DNA from: Maylandia zebra
Taxonomy: Eukaryota > Chordata > Actinopteri > Cichliformes > Cichlidae
Length of the DNA stretch: 64,000 bases
Direction: 5' to 3'
Assembly: GCF_041146795.1 (NCBI RefSeq)
Contig: NC_135170.1
Coordinates: 36,104,159 to 36,168,158, forward strand
The position numbers and the translations under genes are program-made. Each line of letters begins with the position of its first letter. Position 1 is the first letter of the stretch. The notes under the pieces are model-generated. The model saw only the letters and a list, made by a program, of their open reading frames with translations, was not told the DNA's origin and did no database searches. Below, piece after piece: positions 53,690 to 64,000 of this stretch.

Positions 53690-55075
53690 ACTTCATGTGT
53701 TTTGTGCTTCTTGTAGTTTGTCGGTGTGAGTTGGTGTTTGTTGGCGCGTCGCTTTGGTCCAGACTGAAGTACCAACGATGGGATTTTATATTCATGCTCC
53801 TCAGGGGATAACCCCGTCCCTGAGGTTTGGGGGTTTAGTGACGACTACAACTTTTACTACTGATAGCTACGGATTATGTTCCCAATGAGATCGTCTGAAA
53901 CGTTTCTTCATAGAGAAATGTTTGACTAAATGTCTTGAAGGTACCATCAAACTTTATCATGTTTAAAGCTAATTACTAAAGACAAGACAGATGTTACCAA
54001 GGTAACAGGCTAGCTTAAGGTGGCTAACAGTCAAATGTTGCTGTGTGGCTGGCATCATTATGATCCAACATGCAGGACTCGGAAGCAGCACTGAACTCAA
54101 CAGCGACACTGCTGGACTCACAGGGATCAGTAATACAAAGCAATGGGCAGATATTAGGAACTTATTAATGAGGAAACTACGCAGGACGCACAACAAGGCC
54201 GTCTGAGACGGTGTACACACATGCAGGTGTTTATTGTTCTGTGTCTACGTGTTTGTAGCTCATGGTGTGGTTCATGTTTCAGCTGCTGGAAGTGAAAGTC
54301 TGCCCAGAGAGGAGACCAAGAAGAAGAAGAAGGAAGAAGTGAGAGAAGAAAAGTGGAAACACTGTAGAAACTTTGCAAACTTTTCAGTGTTTTTGGTTTT
54401 GTGTTAAATTTATATTTGATTATTCCATAAACATAACGAACAGCTGTCCCACAAAATGTCAAACTGAAGCTGAAATAGTTCCCAACAACAGCTTATTCAC
54501 TCACGTAAACACACCCAGAGTGTAATTCAATAATAAATATGAGCTTGTTTGAATGATTGCTCATTAAATCATCTGAACAGAAAGTGTCTGATTTCCAGCT
54601 CTAAGCTCATCCTCACTCTGACCCGCCCCCCCACACACAAACCTTCCACCCAGCAAGTACAACAAAGTGTAAGAGCTGATGAAGCGCTGCCTGGTCAGTG
54701 TTGAGCTGTTCGTGTGGGTTGACTGTGAGGTTTGTGGTGTTTCTGTTTCTACTACTGAGCAGTTAGCCGGCAGCAGAAGTTTCTTCCTGTGGTTTGTTGA
54801 ACCATCTCTTTGTTTTTTCTCGATATTTTAGTTTGTGTCCTTTTGTTTAGCTCGTATGTTTGTGTAGCTTTCTCTGCGAGTTCGTCCTTTTTAATAAATA
54901 TTAATGTCACAAACGACTCAGTTTGGCCTTTTATTTTGCAGTCTTACTATTGTTACCTGCCTCAGGCCCTCGAGGACATAACAGTATTAAAAAAGAAAGA
55001 AAAGTAAGAAATCATCTATTAACTGCAGATCACCTCTTCATGGCGGGGTGAAGGAAAACTGAAGGGTGGTTTTAG
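53690..55075. other. Downstream of Ig receptor; no gene established
   Basis: An acceptor-like TTTCAG at 54276-54281 precedes a lysine-rich frame (EETKKKKKEEVREEKW), which could be a cytoplasmic exon of a related receptor, but the phase does not match the exon at 53547. Nothing else is supported. Confidence 0.3.
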
Positions 55076-55079
55076 GTTT

Positions 55080-55340
55080 TCTTTCATTAAACAAATCCAC
55101 ATAATCCTACCCACAAGCGGTCGTGGCCCCGCCCCTCCCTGAGCCTTATTACGTTGGAGGTTTCTTCCTGTTAAAACAGAGTTCTTCCTTCCCACTGTCA
55201 CCAAAGCGCTTGCTCACACAGGGTCATCTGATTGTTGTGGTTTCCTCTGTATTACTGTCGGGTCTTTACCTCACAGTATAAAGTGCCCTGGGGAGACTGT
55301 TGTGCTTTTGCACTATATAAATAAAAGTGAACTGAATTAG
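55080..55340 (+). mobile_element. L2/Maui-like LINE 3' tail
   Basis: CCGCCCCTCCCTGAGCC, GGAGGTTTCTTCCTGTTAAA and a final ATATAAATAAAAGTGAACTG match the L2 3' UTR at 26930-27120. Confidence 0.8.
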
Positions 55341-55467
55341 CAGGAACTTGTTTACAAAATATAATTTATGAATACAATATAACTGAAACTACAGATAATT
55401 ATCACCGTCAGTTTGGATCAACTTCACGTTGGCATTGTTAGATAATGGTGATCTTTAGGTGTTTTGG

Positions 55468-55640
55468 GCGGCTGTGGCTCAGGAGGTGGGTTGTTGAAGA
55501 GTCGGTGGGTTGATCCCCGAGTATTCCAGTCGTGTTGTTGAAATATCCCTGGACCAGAGTTCAATGCATCCCTCACACTGTGAGTGTACGAGCTGCTGTA
55601 TCACGTCCAATCAGCAGGTTTCTTCTGTGTGAAGTGTTTC
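55468..55640 (+). mobile_element. Degenerate tRNA-derived SINE
   Basis: GGCTGTGGCTCAGGAGG (A box) and GGTTGATCCCC (B-box-like) in tRNA spacing. The tail has degenerated. Confidence 0.5.
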
Positions 55641-56335
55641 TGTGACGACCCCAGCTGACTGTGCTGATCCTTCCCTCTGTTGCCGCCCTCCCTGTGAAAC
55701 ATGTGCTCTTTGCTGTGTGTCATGTTAGCGCGACCTTTGCAGCTCTGCTCTGCAGGTAAAACTGTGTATCTGTTTGCTCTGCAGACACAGGATGTGAGGT
55801 TTTAGCATGGCATCTAACTCTAAACAGTAAAACAGCATGGAGTACAGCAGCCACATGTTGCTGATGACCTGTTTGTGTTTTGCATGTTGTGATTTGTTAG
55901 ATCGCCATGGTAACTCATGCTTTGCCCATCAGCTGGTGCAGAGCAGGTTCTGTTCATGTTTAAAGTTTTCACTGATTCTTTTAACACTCGGAGCAGACTG
56001 AGAACACTCGGAGATGAAGAGCGACGTGAGAAAGAGGACATGAGAGGAAGAACAGAGGTTATGTTTGGACTGCAAGAAGCTTCATTAAATTTAAAGCTGA
56101 CATTAAAGCTGACATGTCTGTCTTTTAGAGTTTTGTGAACACACTGGATCTACACGTGCTGCATCCTGTTGTTGTTTCACATTGTGAAACATGCTGCTAA
56201 ACATTTTCATGTACACTATCTCTGAGTTATTAAAGGGCTCCATGAAACTACATGTAGTTTAATGCTAAAGTGGTCGGTTTGCCGCACTGTGGTGATGTTT
56301 ACAGTGATGTTATTCATGGTCAGTGTAACCAGTCA
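55640..56335. other. Intergenic, no gene recognised
   Basis: No splice-consistent exon or repeat family recognised. Confidence 0.3.
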
Positions 56336-56337
56336 GC

Positions 56338-57560
56338 AAATTCAAATTCAAATTCAAATTTTATTTGTCACGTACACAGTCATACACAGTACGATATGTA
56401 GTGAAATGCTTGGACAACTGCTCGTGACCTAAAGAAAACAAAAAAGGAAAAGGCTATGAATAAGATAGGAAATAAATATGAAAAATTAAAAAGGGTAAAT
56501 TTAACTAGGAAGGAATAAAATATAAATTAAGGTTAAAAATGAAATAACTGTACAACACAAATTAGAATGAAGGGTAAATTTAACTGGGAAGAATAAGATA
56601 AAATATATAAATTAAAGTTGAAAATAAAATAACTGTACAACAAAATACACAATATAGAACTATATAAGAATGTATGAAGAAATATAAATAAATATATACA
56701 CAATAACAGCAGCTGTACAAGTGTTAACCGGAAATGAAGAATATAGTGACCAGTGTTGTGCAAAAACAAAGTCCAGAAAGTCCAGTGTGTGTGTAAGAAC
56801 TGTATGTGTGGGTCAGTACTGTGTGGTGGTGTGATTGAGAGACCGTATCGCCTGCGGGAAGAAGCTCCTCCTCAGTCTCTCTGTGTTGGTCTTCAGGGAG
56901 TGGAATCGCTTTCCTGACCTCAGCAGAGAGAACAGTCTGTTGTTGGGATGGCTGAGGTCCTTCACGATCTTCCTGGCCTTGGTCCAGCACCGCCTGCTGT
57001 AGATTGAGTGCAGGTCAGGGAGCTCGGAGCGGATGGTGCGCTCAGCTGACCGCACAACCCTCTGTAGAGCTCGTCTGTCCTGCATGGTGCTGTTCCCGAA
57101 CCAGGTTAAGATGTTTCCCGCCAGGATGCTCTCTATGGTGCACGAGTAAAAGTTCCTGAGCACCTTGGAGGGCAGTTGGAAGTCTCTCAAGCGTCTGAGG
57201 TGGTAGAGACGCTGTCGGGCCTTTTTCACCACGGTGTTGATGTGACAGGACCATGACAGGTCCTGCGTGATGTGAACTCCGAGGTATTTGAAGCTGTCCA
57301 CTCTCTCCACTGGGCACTCGTTGATGACGGGGGTCTGGTAGTTCCTCTCCTGCTTAGTGCTGAAGTCCACTATCAGCTCCTTTGTCTTACTGACGTTTAG
57401 AAGGAGGTTGTTCCTCTGGCACCAGTTCTCCAGATTCCTAATCTCCTTCAGGTAGGCCGTCTCGTTGTTATCAGAGATCAGGCCCACCACGACGGTGTCG
57501 TCAGCAAACTTGATGATGGTGGCGGAGCTGGTAGTGGCCACACAGTCACAGCAGATACTA
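56338..57560 (-). mobile_element. Rex1-like LINE, 5'-truncated
   Basis: Minus frame from about 57520 to 56813: IIKFADDTVVVGLISDNNE (catalytic DD), FKYLGVHITQDLSW, ARQRLYHLRRLRDFQ, LQRVVRSAERTI. The 3' end is a run of AAATTTGAATTTG-type repeats at 56338-56360. Only the second half of RT remains. Confidence 0.85.
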
Positions 57561-57639
57561 AATTTAAATTTAAGCTGTTGAATCACTCGCTGAATTCCTT
57601 TGTGCTGCTTTTAGGAGTGTGAATCAGCAACAGCAGCTC

Positions 57640-57850
57640 AGCTCATTCAGTTTTATTCATAAAGCACCAAATAACAGCAGCAGTCACCTCGAAGCACTTT
57701 ACATTGTAAAGTAAAGGCCCAACGATAATACAGACAAAACCCCAACAATCAGACGCCAACAATCAGATGCCCCTGTGAGGAAGAGGTTTGGCGACAGTGG
57801 GAAGGAAAAACTCCCTTTAACAGGAAGAAACCTCCGACGTAATTAGGCTC
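57640..57850 (-). mobile_element. L2/Maui-like LINE 3' tail
   Basis: Reverse complement of the L2 3' UTR (AGTGGGAAGGAAAAACTCCC; TTTAACAGGAAGAAACCTCC). Confidence 0.8.
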
Positions 57851-57920
57851 TGTCACGGTTGTGGTCAGGAACAGAAAAACTTTATTCACTGACTGGAGCT
57901 CTGGACATGTTTGATCAGTC

Positions 57921-58046
57921 AGCCTTCTGGTGGAGCGACACTGTCACACTTGGGCTCGATCACCTCCGTCTCCTCCTGCAGACAGGTAGCAGCTACAGTC
58001 GTCTGTGTTGCCATCCTGTCAGTCAAAGAGACCACGCCCCTAATAA
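57921..58046. repeat. 126-bp direct repeat, copy 1
   Basis: Begins AGCCTTCTGGTGGAGCGACA and ends CCCCTAATAA. The second copy at 58812-58937 differs at one base that I can see (CTCCTCC against CTCCTTC). Confidence 0.9.
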
Positions 58047-58416
58047 TGCTTTAAGCCTTAATGGGTTTATAAAAACCTTCTCCCCCGGTACAGCTGTTAT
58101 TAAGGAAGAGATCAAAACAGTTTTCTATTAGGTTGTAAACTAACGTTAGCCTGCTGCAGCTAGCTTGTTTTAGTTGTGGTAGCTAACTGGGTTATCTGCC
58201 ACTTCAGTATCTCCAATGAACTACTGCTGTGTAATTTATTACTATTACTGAAGGCTGCATTACAACATGCTAGCAGCAAATAATAATGTGAAGTTATTAT
58301 TTGCAAAAAAGCAGAAAGAAAACATGTGACCGATGCAGAAATAGTTTCTATACGAGATCGCTGCAAAAAGTGCAGCCTTACCTAACGTCCACCTACTGTT
58401 ACTCATTTATATTACA
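58047..58416. other. Intergenic, nothing recognised
   Basis: AT-rich. No supported exon. Confidence 0.3.
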
Positions 58417-58811
58417 GTTTTTTCTGAATGCTTAAACCCTAACTGTGATTCCTGTAGCACAATCTCTAAAACTATTCAGACTTATAGCAAAACCACTCAC
58501 TGAGTTTGCAAAACTAAAAGCACAAAAACTGCTTTGCACTCAGTTTGCAATTTTGTAACACACACTTTGCAAAACTGTAGGCACAATTCACTGCACAACA
58601 CTCAATTACCAAATTTCCAACACACTCCTAGCAAAAGTATACACATGTATGGCTATCATTAACACTAATTTGCCAACTGTCTGGCACACTTTCACATGTG
58701 AAAACTTTTTTAGATAATTAGTTCACTTTGCAATCAGCCTAAGCACTATAATACAGGTAAGCTGTGTGTGCGGAGTACAATGGAGGCAGCAGAAAGAGTG
58801 AGAAGTAGAGG
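58417..58811 (+). mobile_element. 5' end of a Tc1/mariner-like DNA transposon (tentative)
   Basis: TACAGTTTTTTCTGAATGCT after a TA, about 360 bp of AT-rich DNA with repeated TTTGCAAAACT motifs, then ATG (58780) starting MEAAERVRSRG, in the style of Arg-rich fish transposase N-termini. It is cut off at the 126-bp repeat. Family assignment is from memory of style only. Confidence 0.35.
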
Positions 58812-58937
58812 AGCCTTCTGGTGGAGCGACACTGTCACACTTGGGCTCGATCACCTCCGTCTCCTTCTGCAGACAGGTAGCAGCTACAGTCGTCTGTGTT
58901 GCCATCCTGTCAGTCAAAGAGACCACGCCCCTAATAA
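58812..58937. repeat. 126-bp direct repeat, copy 2
   Basis: See 57921-58046. It sits between the Tc1/mariner-like 5' end and an L2 fragment. Confidence 0.9.
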
Positions 58938-59179
58938 GTAGAGGAGAGAAGTAAAGGTTTAACTACAGCCAGCTTGAAGGCCTGTGGTACATAGCCGATC
59001 ATTAGAGATAGGTTGATCATATTTAAGATCGAAGAATTAATTAATGGCAGGACTTCTTTGAGCAGTTTTGTAGGAATGGGGTCTAAAAGACACGTTGATG
59101 GTTTGGAGGAAGTAATTATTGAAGTTAACTCATGTTCTGGCTTTGTGGAGGGCTTTCTCATAAAGCAGCAAACTATTTC
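58938..59179 (-). mobile_element. L2/Maui-like LINE ORF2 fragment
   Basis: Minus frame ELTSIITSSKPSTCLLDPIP and KLLKEVLPLINSSILNMINL matches 31310-31400. Confidence 0.8.
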
Positions 59180-59690
59180 TCCAGGCTAAATGATGATCCT
59201 CTAAATTTGTGAGATGCCATTTCCTCTCCAGCTTACGAGTCATCTGCTTTAGGGTACGTGTTTGAAAAAGGCCTGTGTGGGAGAGCTTTACACAAATGTC
59301 CCTTTATGAAAACTAACCACAGATTTCAGCTTAATCAAATATGCAGAAGTACCAAAAGAGAACTAAACAAACTCTGCTGGGTTGTGGTGACAACTGATGT
59401 AAATTCAAACAATGTTCCATTTTCATACAAAGTTCTTTCTGTTGACTTTAATTTATCAATGAAATCTGTTTTCTGTTGCTTTTATAGAGCAGCAGGTAAT
59501 AGGAAGAGTTTGATGCTCTATAAAAAAGCTCTCCATAAAACTAGAACATCTTATTATAAATCACTGATCACAAAAAAATAATTATCCCAGGTTTCTCTTC
59601 AGCTCTGTAGCCAGGCCGACAAAGAGCCAGAGCTCTGTGGAGTTAAGCATGACTTCATGAACTTCTTCACAAATAAAATCTGCTCGAGAA
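59180..59690. repeat. Composite repeat, copy 2 (inverted L2 ends around a unique core)
   Basis: Same structure as 50118-50590, with minus L2 on the left continuing out to 58938. The plus L2 part is longer (RTSYYKSLITKK). Core about 59250-59485. Confidence 0.75.
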
Positions 59691-60275
59691 CATTGACAAC
59701 ATTCCCCTGGATGGGTGGAGCAGCAGGTTTAGGGTGTGGTTTCAGGGACGCTAGGTGTCAGCGCCAGTGAGCATCACCTAATCACGCCGAAGGAGAGAGC
59801 AGTGGATCGGATCAGCTGACGGAGACGCTGAAAAGTACAAGCAGACGAGAATAAAGTGTCGTTTGCAGCAGTTATATCTGGGTCGTCCTGGATTGTTGGG
59901 ACCTTCTCCTCAGTATTGTTAAAACATTGTGAAATGTACTAGTACTATAGCAGCTGTAGAATATGTAATGTTGTTTCATCCATCCACAACATAAATTCAT
60001 ATATTATTTAAGTAATATATGAATTTATGTATTCTATTATCACATATGTCCAAATGGTAATTATTTAACGTTGAAACCACCTTACCATGATGGAGGGGAC
60101 CAGTATGACCTGCTTGGGTAAGTAGCACCCACCCATGTGATCAGGAGAGATGAGCCCACCCTCCCGTAGGCCCACCACCCACAGGGGCAGTCTGGTGCAA
60201 TGTGTGCTCAAGGATGGAGGCGTGGCCGTTTGATCCCCAGCTATCAAGGCCAACTATGAGACGTGGATGTGTCAC

Positions 60276-61323
60276 TAGGGCTGGGTACTCTCACTGATTT
60301 CTAGGATCGATTCGATCCACGATTCGATTTGAATCGGGGAAATTTAGCCTCAGACAGTCAGAAATATTATAATTCAGATCAGCACATTTACATATTTTTG
60401 TACCTATAAAAAGAAAGCTGACACTTGTGAGACTTTATCAAAGGTGTGAGCGTCACAGCAGAGGCCTTTGTGTCAAAGCAGCTGAGGATAAAACAGAAAA
60501 ACATGAAGGAGATTTTCCTGTTCTGGGATTTTATAAAAATATTCTGCAGTCGATCAAAAACGAAAGAAAACCATTAATGAACTTATGAACATTACCTGAT
60601 GCTGCTGAAGTGAAACAGAGCAAAGTTATATTAGAGACACAGCGTTTTGCAATTTTGCATAATTTAAAGTTTAAATTTGTTCAGTATTGAACGGCAGAAA
60701 TGAGGATTTCTCTTCGGAAGTAAGTAAAAGGAAAAAACAGCGGCCGACAGCCTGTAAACAACTTGTGCGTAACAAGCAAGCGAATAATGAAGAAAACAGA
60801 TTTTTAGACGGGAAACAGAGAGAGAGAGAGAGAGAGGGAGCTGTGCAGGAAGTGTGACTTTATCCTGGTGGAAGCAAAACACCAAAAGTCAGAGTGAATT
60901 CATGACGATGTTTATGTGAAGCGTAGTTTGGATCAATGTTGTTTGGAGAGAGATCAAACTAACAGCTTCAGAATCAGCACAAATAGGGCGTGAACACAAA
61001 GCTCGACCCGCCGACAGAGTCAGCGAGCTGTCGGCTTTCAGCCCCGACCGTGTCCGTGCTGTCGGTGAGAAAGTCACAGCTCGCTGATCCTGATGCGTCG
61101 GCGGGTCGAGCTTTGTGTTCACGTCTCTGTGCAGAAGCCTGTTCCTGCTCTCAGTTACTGTTTTCATCTTTGGTGGTTGTTGAAGTTTTGTGAGGTTTAA
61201 CCTGAGATTCTGGCGTTTCGGGCAAAATAAATTTATATTTAAAAATCGATTCAGGATTTTAATGAATCGATATCATGTAATCCAAGCTTTAATCGATAAA
61301 TCGATTATCAAAACCCAGCCCTA
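60276..61323. mobile_element. 1,048-bp non-autonomous hAT-type element
   Basis: Ends TAGGGCTGGGTA ... AACCCAGCCCTA are inverted, and TGTGTCAC is duplicated at 60268-60275 and 61324-61331. Both subterminal regions carry ATCGATT/AATCGAT clusters. No transposase. It contains a 26-bp palindrome arm pair (60990-61015 / 61097-61122). Confidence 0.93.
60990..61122. repeat. Hairpin-forming inverted repeat inside the hAT element
   Basis: Perfect 26-bp arms (begin GTGAACACAAAGCTCGACCC) separated by 81 bp that contain a second inverted pair, AGCGAGCTGT/ACAGCTCGCT. Confidence 0.95.
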
Positions 61324-61941
61324 TGTGTCACCTCCATGGTGGAGAAAGAGCCTGAGTGCCTGAGGTGGAGAGATGGAAGCTAGATACCCCAGCGCCCCAG
61401 TGCATGCTGGGCCCCAGCACCAGTTCTCTGGACAGGGCCTGGACTCTTCCAGTCTACAGATGCCGTCCATGAGAGACAGTAAGCTGGGATGGTATCCTTG
61501 TATCCCCTCGGCTTGATAAGGAGGACTCGAATGTGTCCCATCTGGTAACTCAGTGGTCCTACTAGAAAACCTCAACACTCACATGGGCAATGACAGCGAC
61601 ACCTGGAGGCGCTTGATGGGAATGACCTTCCTGACCTGAACCCCAGTGTGTTTAGTTATTGGACTTCTGTGGAAATCACAGTTTGTCTGTAATGAACTTC
61701 GTGTTCTGTGAGTTTGCTGTGAGTGCATGCAGCTCCAGCACACCATGGTGTGAGTCAGATCTGCAGCTGCATATTCAGGTAGAGAAGAGCTGAACTGTGA
61801 ACTGATCACCAGCTGGTGGCAGGTAAGATGTTTGACGCACCTAAACATGTTGTGAAGGCGTGCTGGGAATGTCTGGCAGTACGGGTAAAGAAGTGCAGAA
61901 TATCTTCAGGTAAAGGTTCCTGCACCTGCAGCTGACAAACA

Positions 61942-62427
61942 TGTCACCATCATCCTGGTCCTACTCACCTTTCTCTGTGTGCTTGTGTTAACCACGCCTC
62001 TGTTTGCAGGGGCGGGGTCTCTCCAGGATTCCCGCCCTTCGTTCCAGCACACCTGGAGTTTATAAGCACACCTGTGCTCCATCTTCTGAATCCACTGCCT
62101 CTGCTGGTAGTCTTTCATTGGTTGTTGAATTGACAGCATTAGTGTAGCTGACCTTTGGCTTAGTTTGTGCTCGTGGCTGGAGCTCACCTTCTTTCTCCAT
62201 CTGTGCAGGAGCATCTGTATGTTCTGGGAGAAAGTTTGTGAATGGATCTGCTGTGGAAGGACCTCGTTTACCTGACTGTATGTGGACCTGAACTAAACAA
62301 ACAGTGGAGCACATTGTGCCAAACGAGGATTGTTGCCTCAAGTTATATTTGCATGATTTGTCTTGTAAATAAACAGTTAAATTCTTATTCCACGAGTCCT
62401 GGATTTAAGGCCACCCTCATCTGTGAC
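61942..62427 (+). repeat. LTR-like segment
   Basis: Starts TGTCACC, ends near CTGTGAC, with TTTATAAGCACAC (TATA-like) and GTAAATAAACAG (poly(A)-like) in LTR order. No convincing target duplication. Confidence 0.4.
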
Positions 62428-64000
62428 TAAATGATGCAACAAACGTCACCATTTTCCTGCTGGAGCTCCGACTTCTAAATGCAGAAGTTATAAAAACAAA
62501 ATACTTTTTCTTTATTTTAAAATATGGAGCAACTAGTATTTTATTTTCTAATCTTTGACTGCAGGTGTCGGTCTTGTTGCGCTGCAGTAAAAACCACAGG
62601 TGTTCAGTGTAACTCAGCAGCTGAAACACAGAGCAGGTGACGAGCAAAAGAGAATATTTGAGCAGGTAAGTTACCTGAACCTGAAGAACAGGCCCTCTAC
62701 AGAGGGACGACTGTACTAGATGGCGCTGCTGTTTGTGTCTGACTATGTTCAGAGCAGAGAAGCTGCAGACTACACACAGTAACAGCTGATGATTCTCTTC
62801 CCTTAACCGGACAGATCAGTGTGACGTTAAATGGATTCACTGGTTCTTCAGAGAACCTGTTTTCTCTCTCTGATGGGTTTATTTTGATCCTCCACCTACA
62901 GGAGCTTCTTGTGTGGTTTTCCATCGCTGGCACAGTTTGTGCTGATGATGATGCCCAGAGAGGTTCGATTCTGCAGCTGAGGAACTGTGGGTTCCCCGTG
63001 GGCATTAACACAAAGCTCTGATCATGTTTCCATAAAAGCAGCAATGATTCAGTTTTCAGCCCAAACACAAACATGAAACACGTTTTAAAGCGGAGCTTCT
63101 GACACTGAACATGCTGTTGATGCTTTCTATGCTTAATATTAAACTGAGATCATGATCTTTGTGTTGAATGAATGTTTTTCATAAAGCAATAATTGATCAG
63201 CATATTCAGTTTGTCTTACCTGGTAATACCAGGGTCAGTATGTTGATTTCAATCAGTCTCCACTCCTGAGTTACACCAACGGTCAGAATCCTCACAGGAG
63301 GATCAATCTCCCACAACTGATCACAGAAACAGCTTTAGTGAAGCTTACAAATGATCTGCTCCCTGCCTCTGACACTGGACTCATCTCTTCCTGCTTCTTA
63401 ACTCAGATCAAACTGAGGTTATTGAACTCTGTCCCTAAAAGAGCTTAGAAATGTGGCATCTGTGTTTTATTTGAGTAGATTGTTTTTTACTGCTTTTCCT
63501 TCCTACATATATAAACAAATATCTGCACTTTGTACGGCTCAGATTTTCAGAACAGACTCGTCACTGTTGGTTTAATGGACTTGGGCCGGTTCATTATTCG
63601 ACACTGTGAGCTTCCAAACATCAAACCGATCTGAGCATAAATAGAAACACGTGAAGGCAAATCCTGTTCGATTATTAATCACCAGCAGGTGTTGCAGAAC
63701 TGTGACACAGTGGGAGGTGACACAGCACCAGAACAAGTGCAGGTTGTGTTTGTGGAGCGTCTAACTAGCCCTACAGAAGAGGAGCGAGCATAAAGGGAGC
63801 ATTGCTGCTGCATTTCATCTGAAATGCAACGTTTCTATGAACTCAACAAACATCAGCAAACAAACAAACTGTGTGTGTGCAGTTTGTCTCACAGTGTGTT
63901 GCAGCTAAAGCTCCAGCTGCAGGCTGTGGTGATGCGCACACACACACACAGACACACAGACACACACACAGACACACACAGTAACAGGGCAGCCCTTAGC
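62428..64000. other. Mostly unassigned; L2 fragment at 63300-63460 and (CA)n at 63937-63982
   Basis: 63300-63460 (+) reads TALVKLTNDLLPASDTGLIS and then jumps to LNSVPKRA, a deleted L2 RT piece. The window ends in CA/CAGA repeats. A 125-codon minus frame (63074-62697) has no recognisable homology. Confidence 0.5.

Larger units (their letters stand above)
60060..61915 (+). mobile_element. Rex3/RTE-like LINE 5' region, split by a hAT element
   Basis: After the insertion (61324 on), degenerate endonuclease blocks appear: MVEKEPE, ENLNTHMGNDSDTWRRLMG and AELNCELITSWWQ-like pieces. 60060-60275 is its upstream side. Removing one target copy and the hAT element restores continuity. Confidence 0.6.

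Noticed and set aside
54282-54405. Cytoplasmic-tail exon of the Ig receptor
   Set aside because: The lysine-rich frame needs a phase the 53547 exon does not provide, so it is mentioned only as a possibility.

Overview
This window reads as teleost fish nuclear DNA. The coding signal sits in short exons flanked by GT/AG splice sites, and the repeats are typical of fish: L2/Maui-like, Rex1-like and Rex3/RTE-like LINEs, hAT MITEs, Tc1/mariner, a tRNA-derived SINE, Gypsy LTRs and long CA/TA microsatellites. A percomorph, possibly a cichlid, is my guess; nothing seen proves the species.

Host genes are few and look immune-related. (1) An actinoporin-like (sea-anemone cytotoxin superfamily) gene on + has coding exons at 7266-7342 and 12791-13208. 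Its probable TATA promoter near 5623 has an interferon-response (GAAANNGAAA) core beside it. (2) Three AIG1/GIMAP GTPase genes are present: A (+, three exons, 27894-29942), B (+, two exons, 35022-36901) and C (-, two exons, 46736-42973). A truncated fourth copy, closest to C, is a pseudogene at 1063-1245. (3) A small V-set immunoglobulin receptor (+, 51257-53674) has a J-like GNGT motif and two competing terminal exons, one carrying an in-frame stop ahead of its membrane segment. For all five genes the exon phases add up to an open frame. No ortholog symbols are given because fish GIMAP and Ig families are lineage-specific.

Layout: 1-1250 Gypsy 3' end and GIMAP pseudogene; 1436-5430 repeats and microsatellites; 5609-13803 actinoporin-like gene, whose 5.4-kb coding intron holds an L2 LINE nested with a 385-bp long-TIR MITE and a Rex1-like 3' end; 14611-27125 a dense LINE/DNA-transposon graveyard; 27678-37393 GIMAP A and B separated by LINEs and a 10-bp minisatellite; 37440-42500 LINE remnants; 42629-46804 GIMAP C; 47015-50590 hAT MITE, solo LTR and LINE pieces; 51257-53674 Ig receptor; 55080-64000 LINE, LTR and hAT remnants.

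How the genes may work together is inference. GIMAPs are lymphocyte or membrane GTPases, actinoporin-like proteins bind and can permeabilise lipid membranes, and V-set receptors sense ligands at the leukocyte surface. The cluster therefore looks like an accessory immune neighbourhood diversified by duplication and transposons. No operon-like, CRISPR or prokaryotic system is present.
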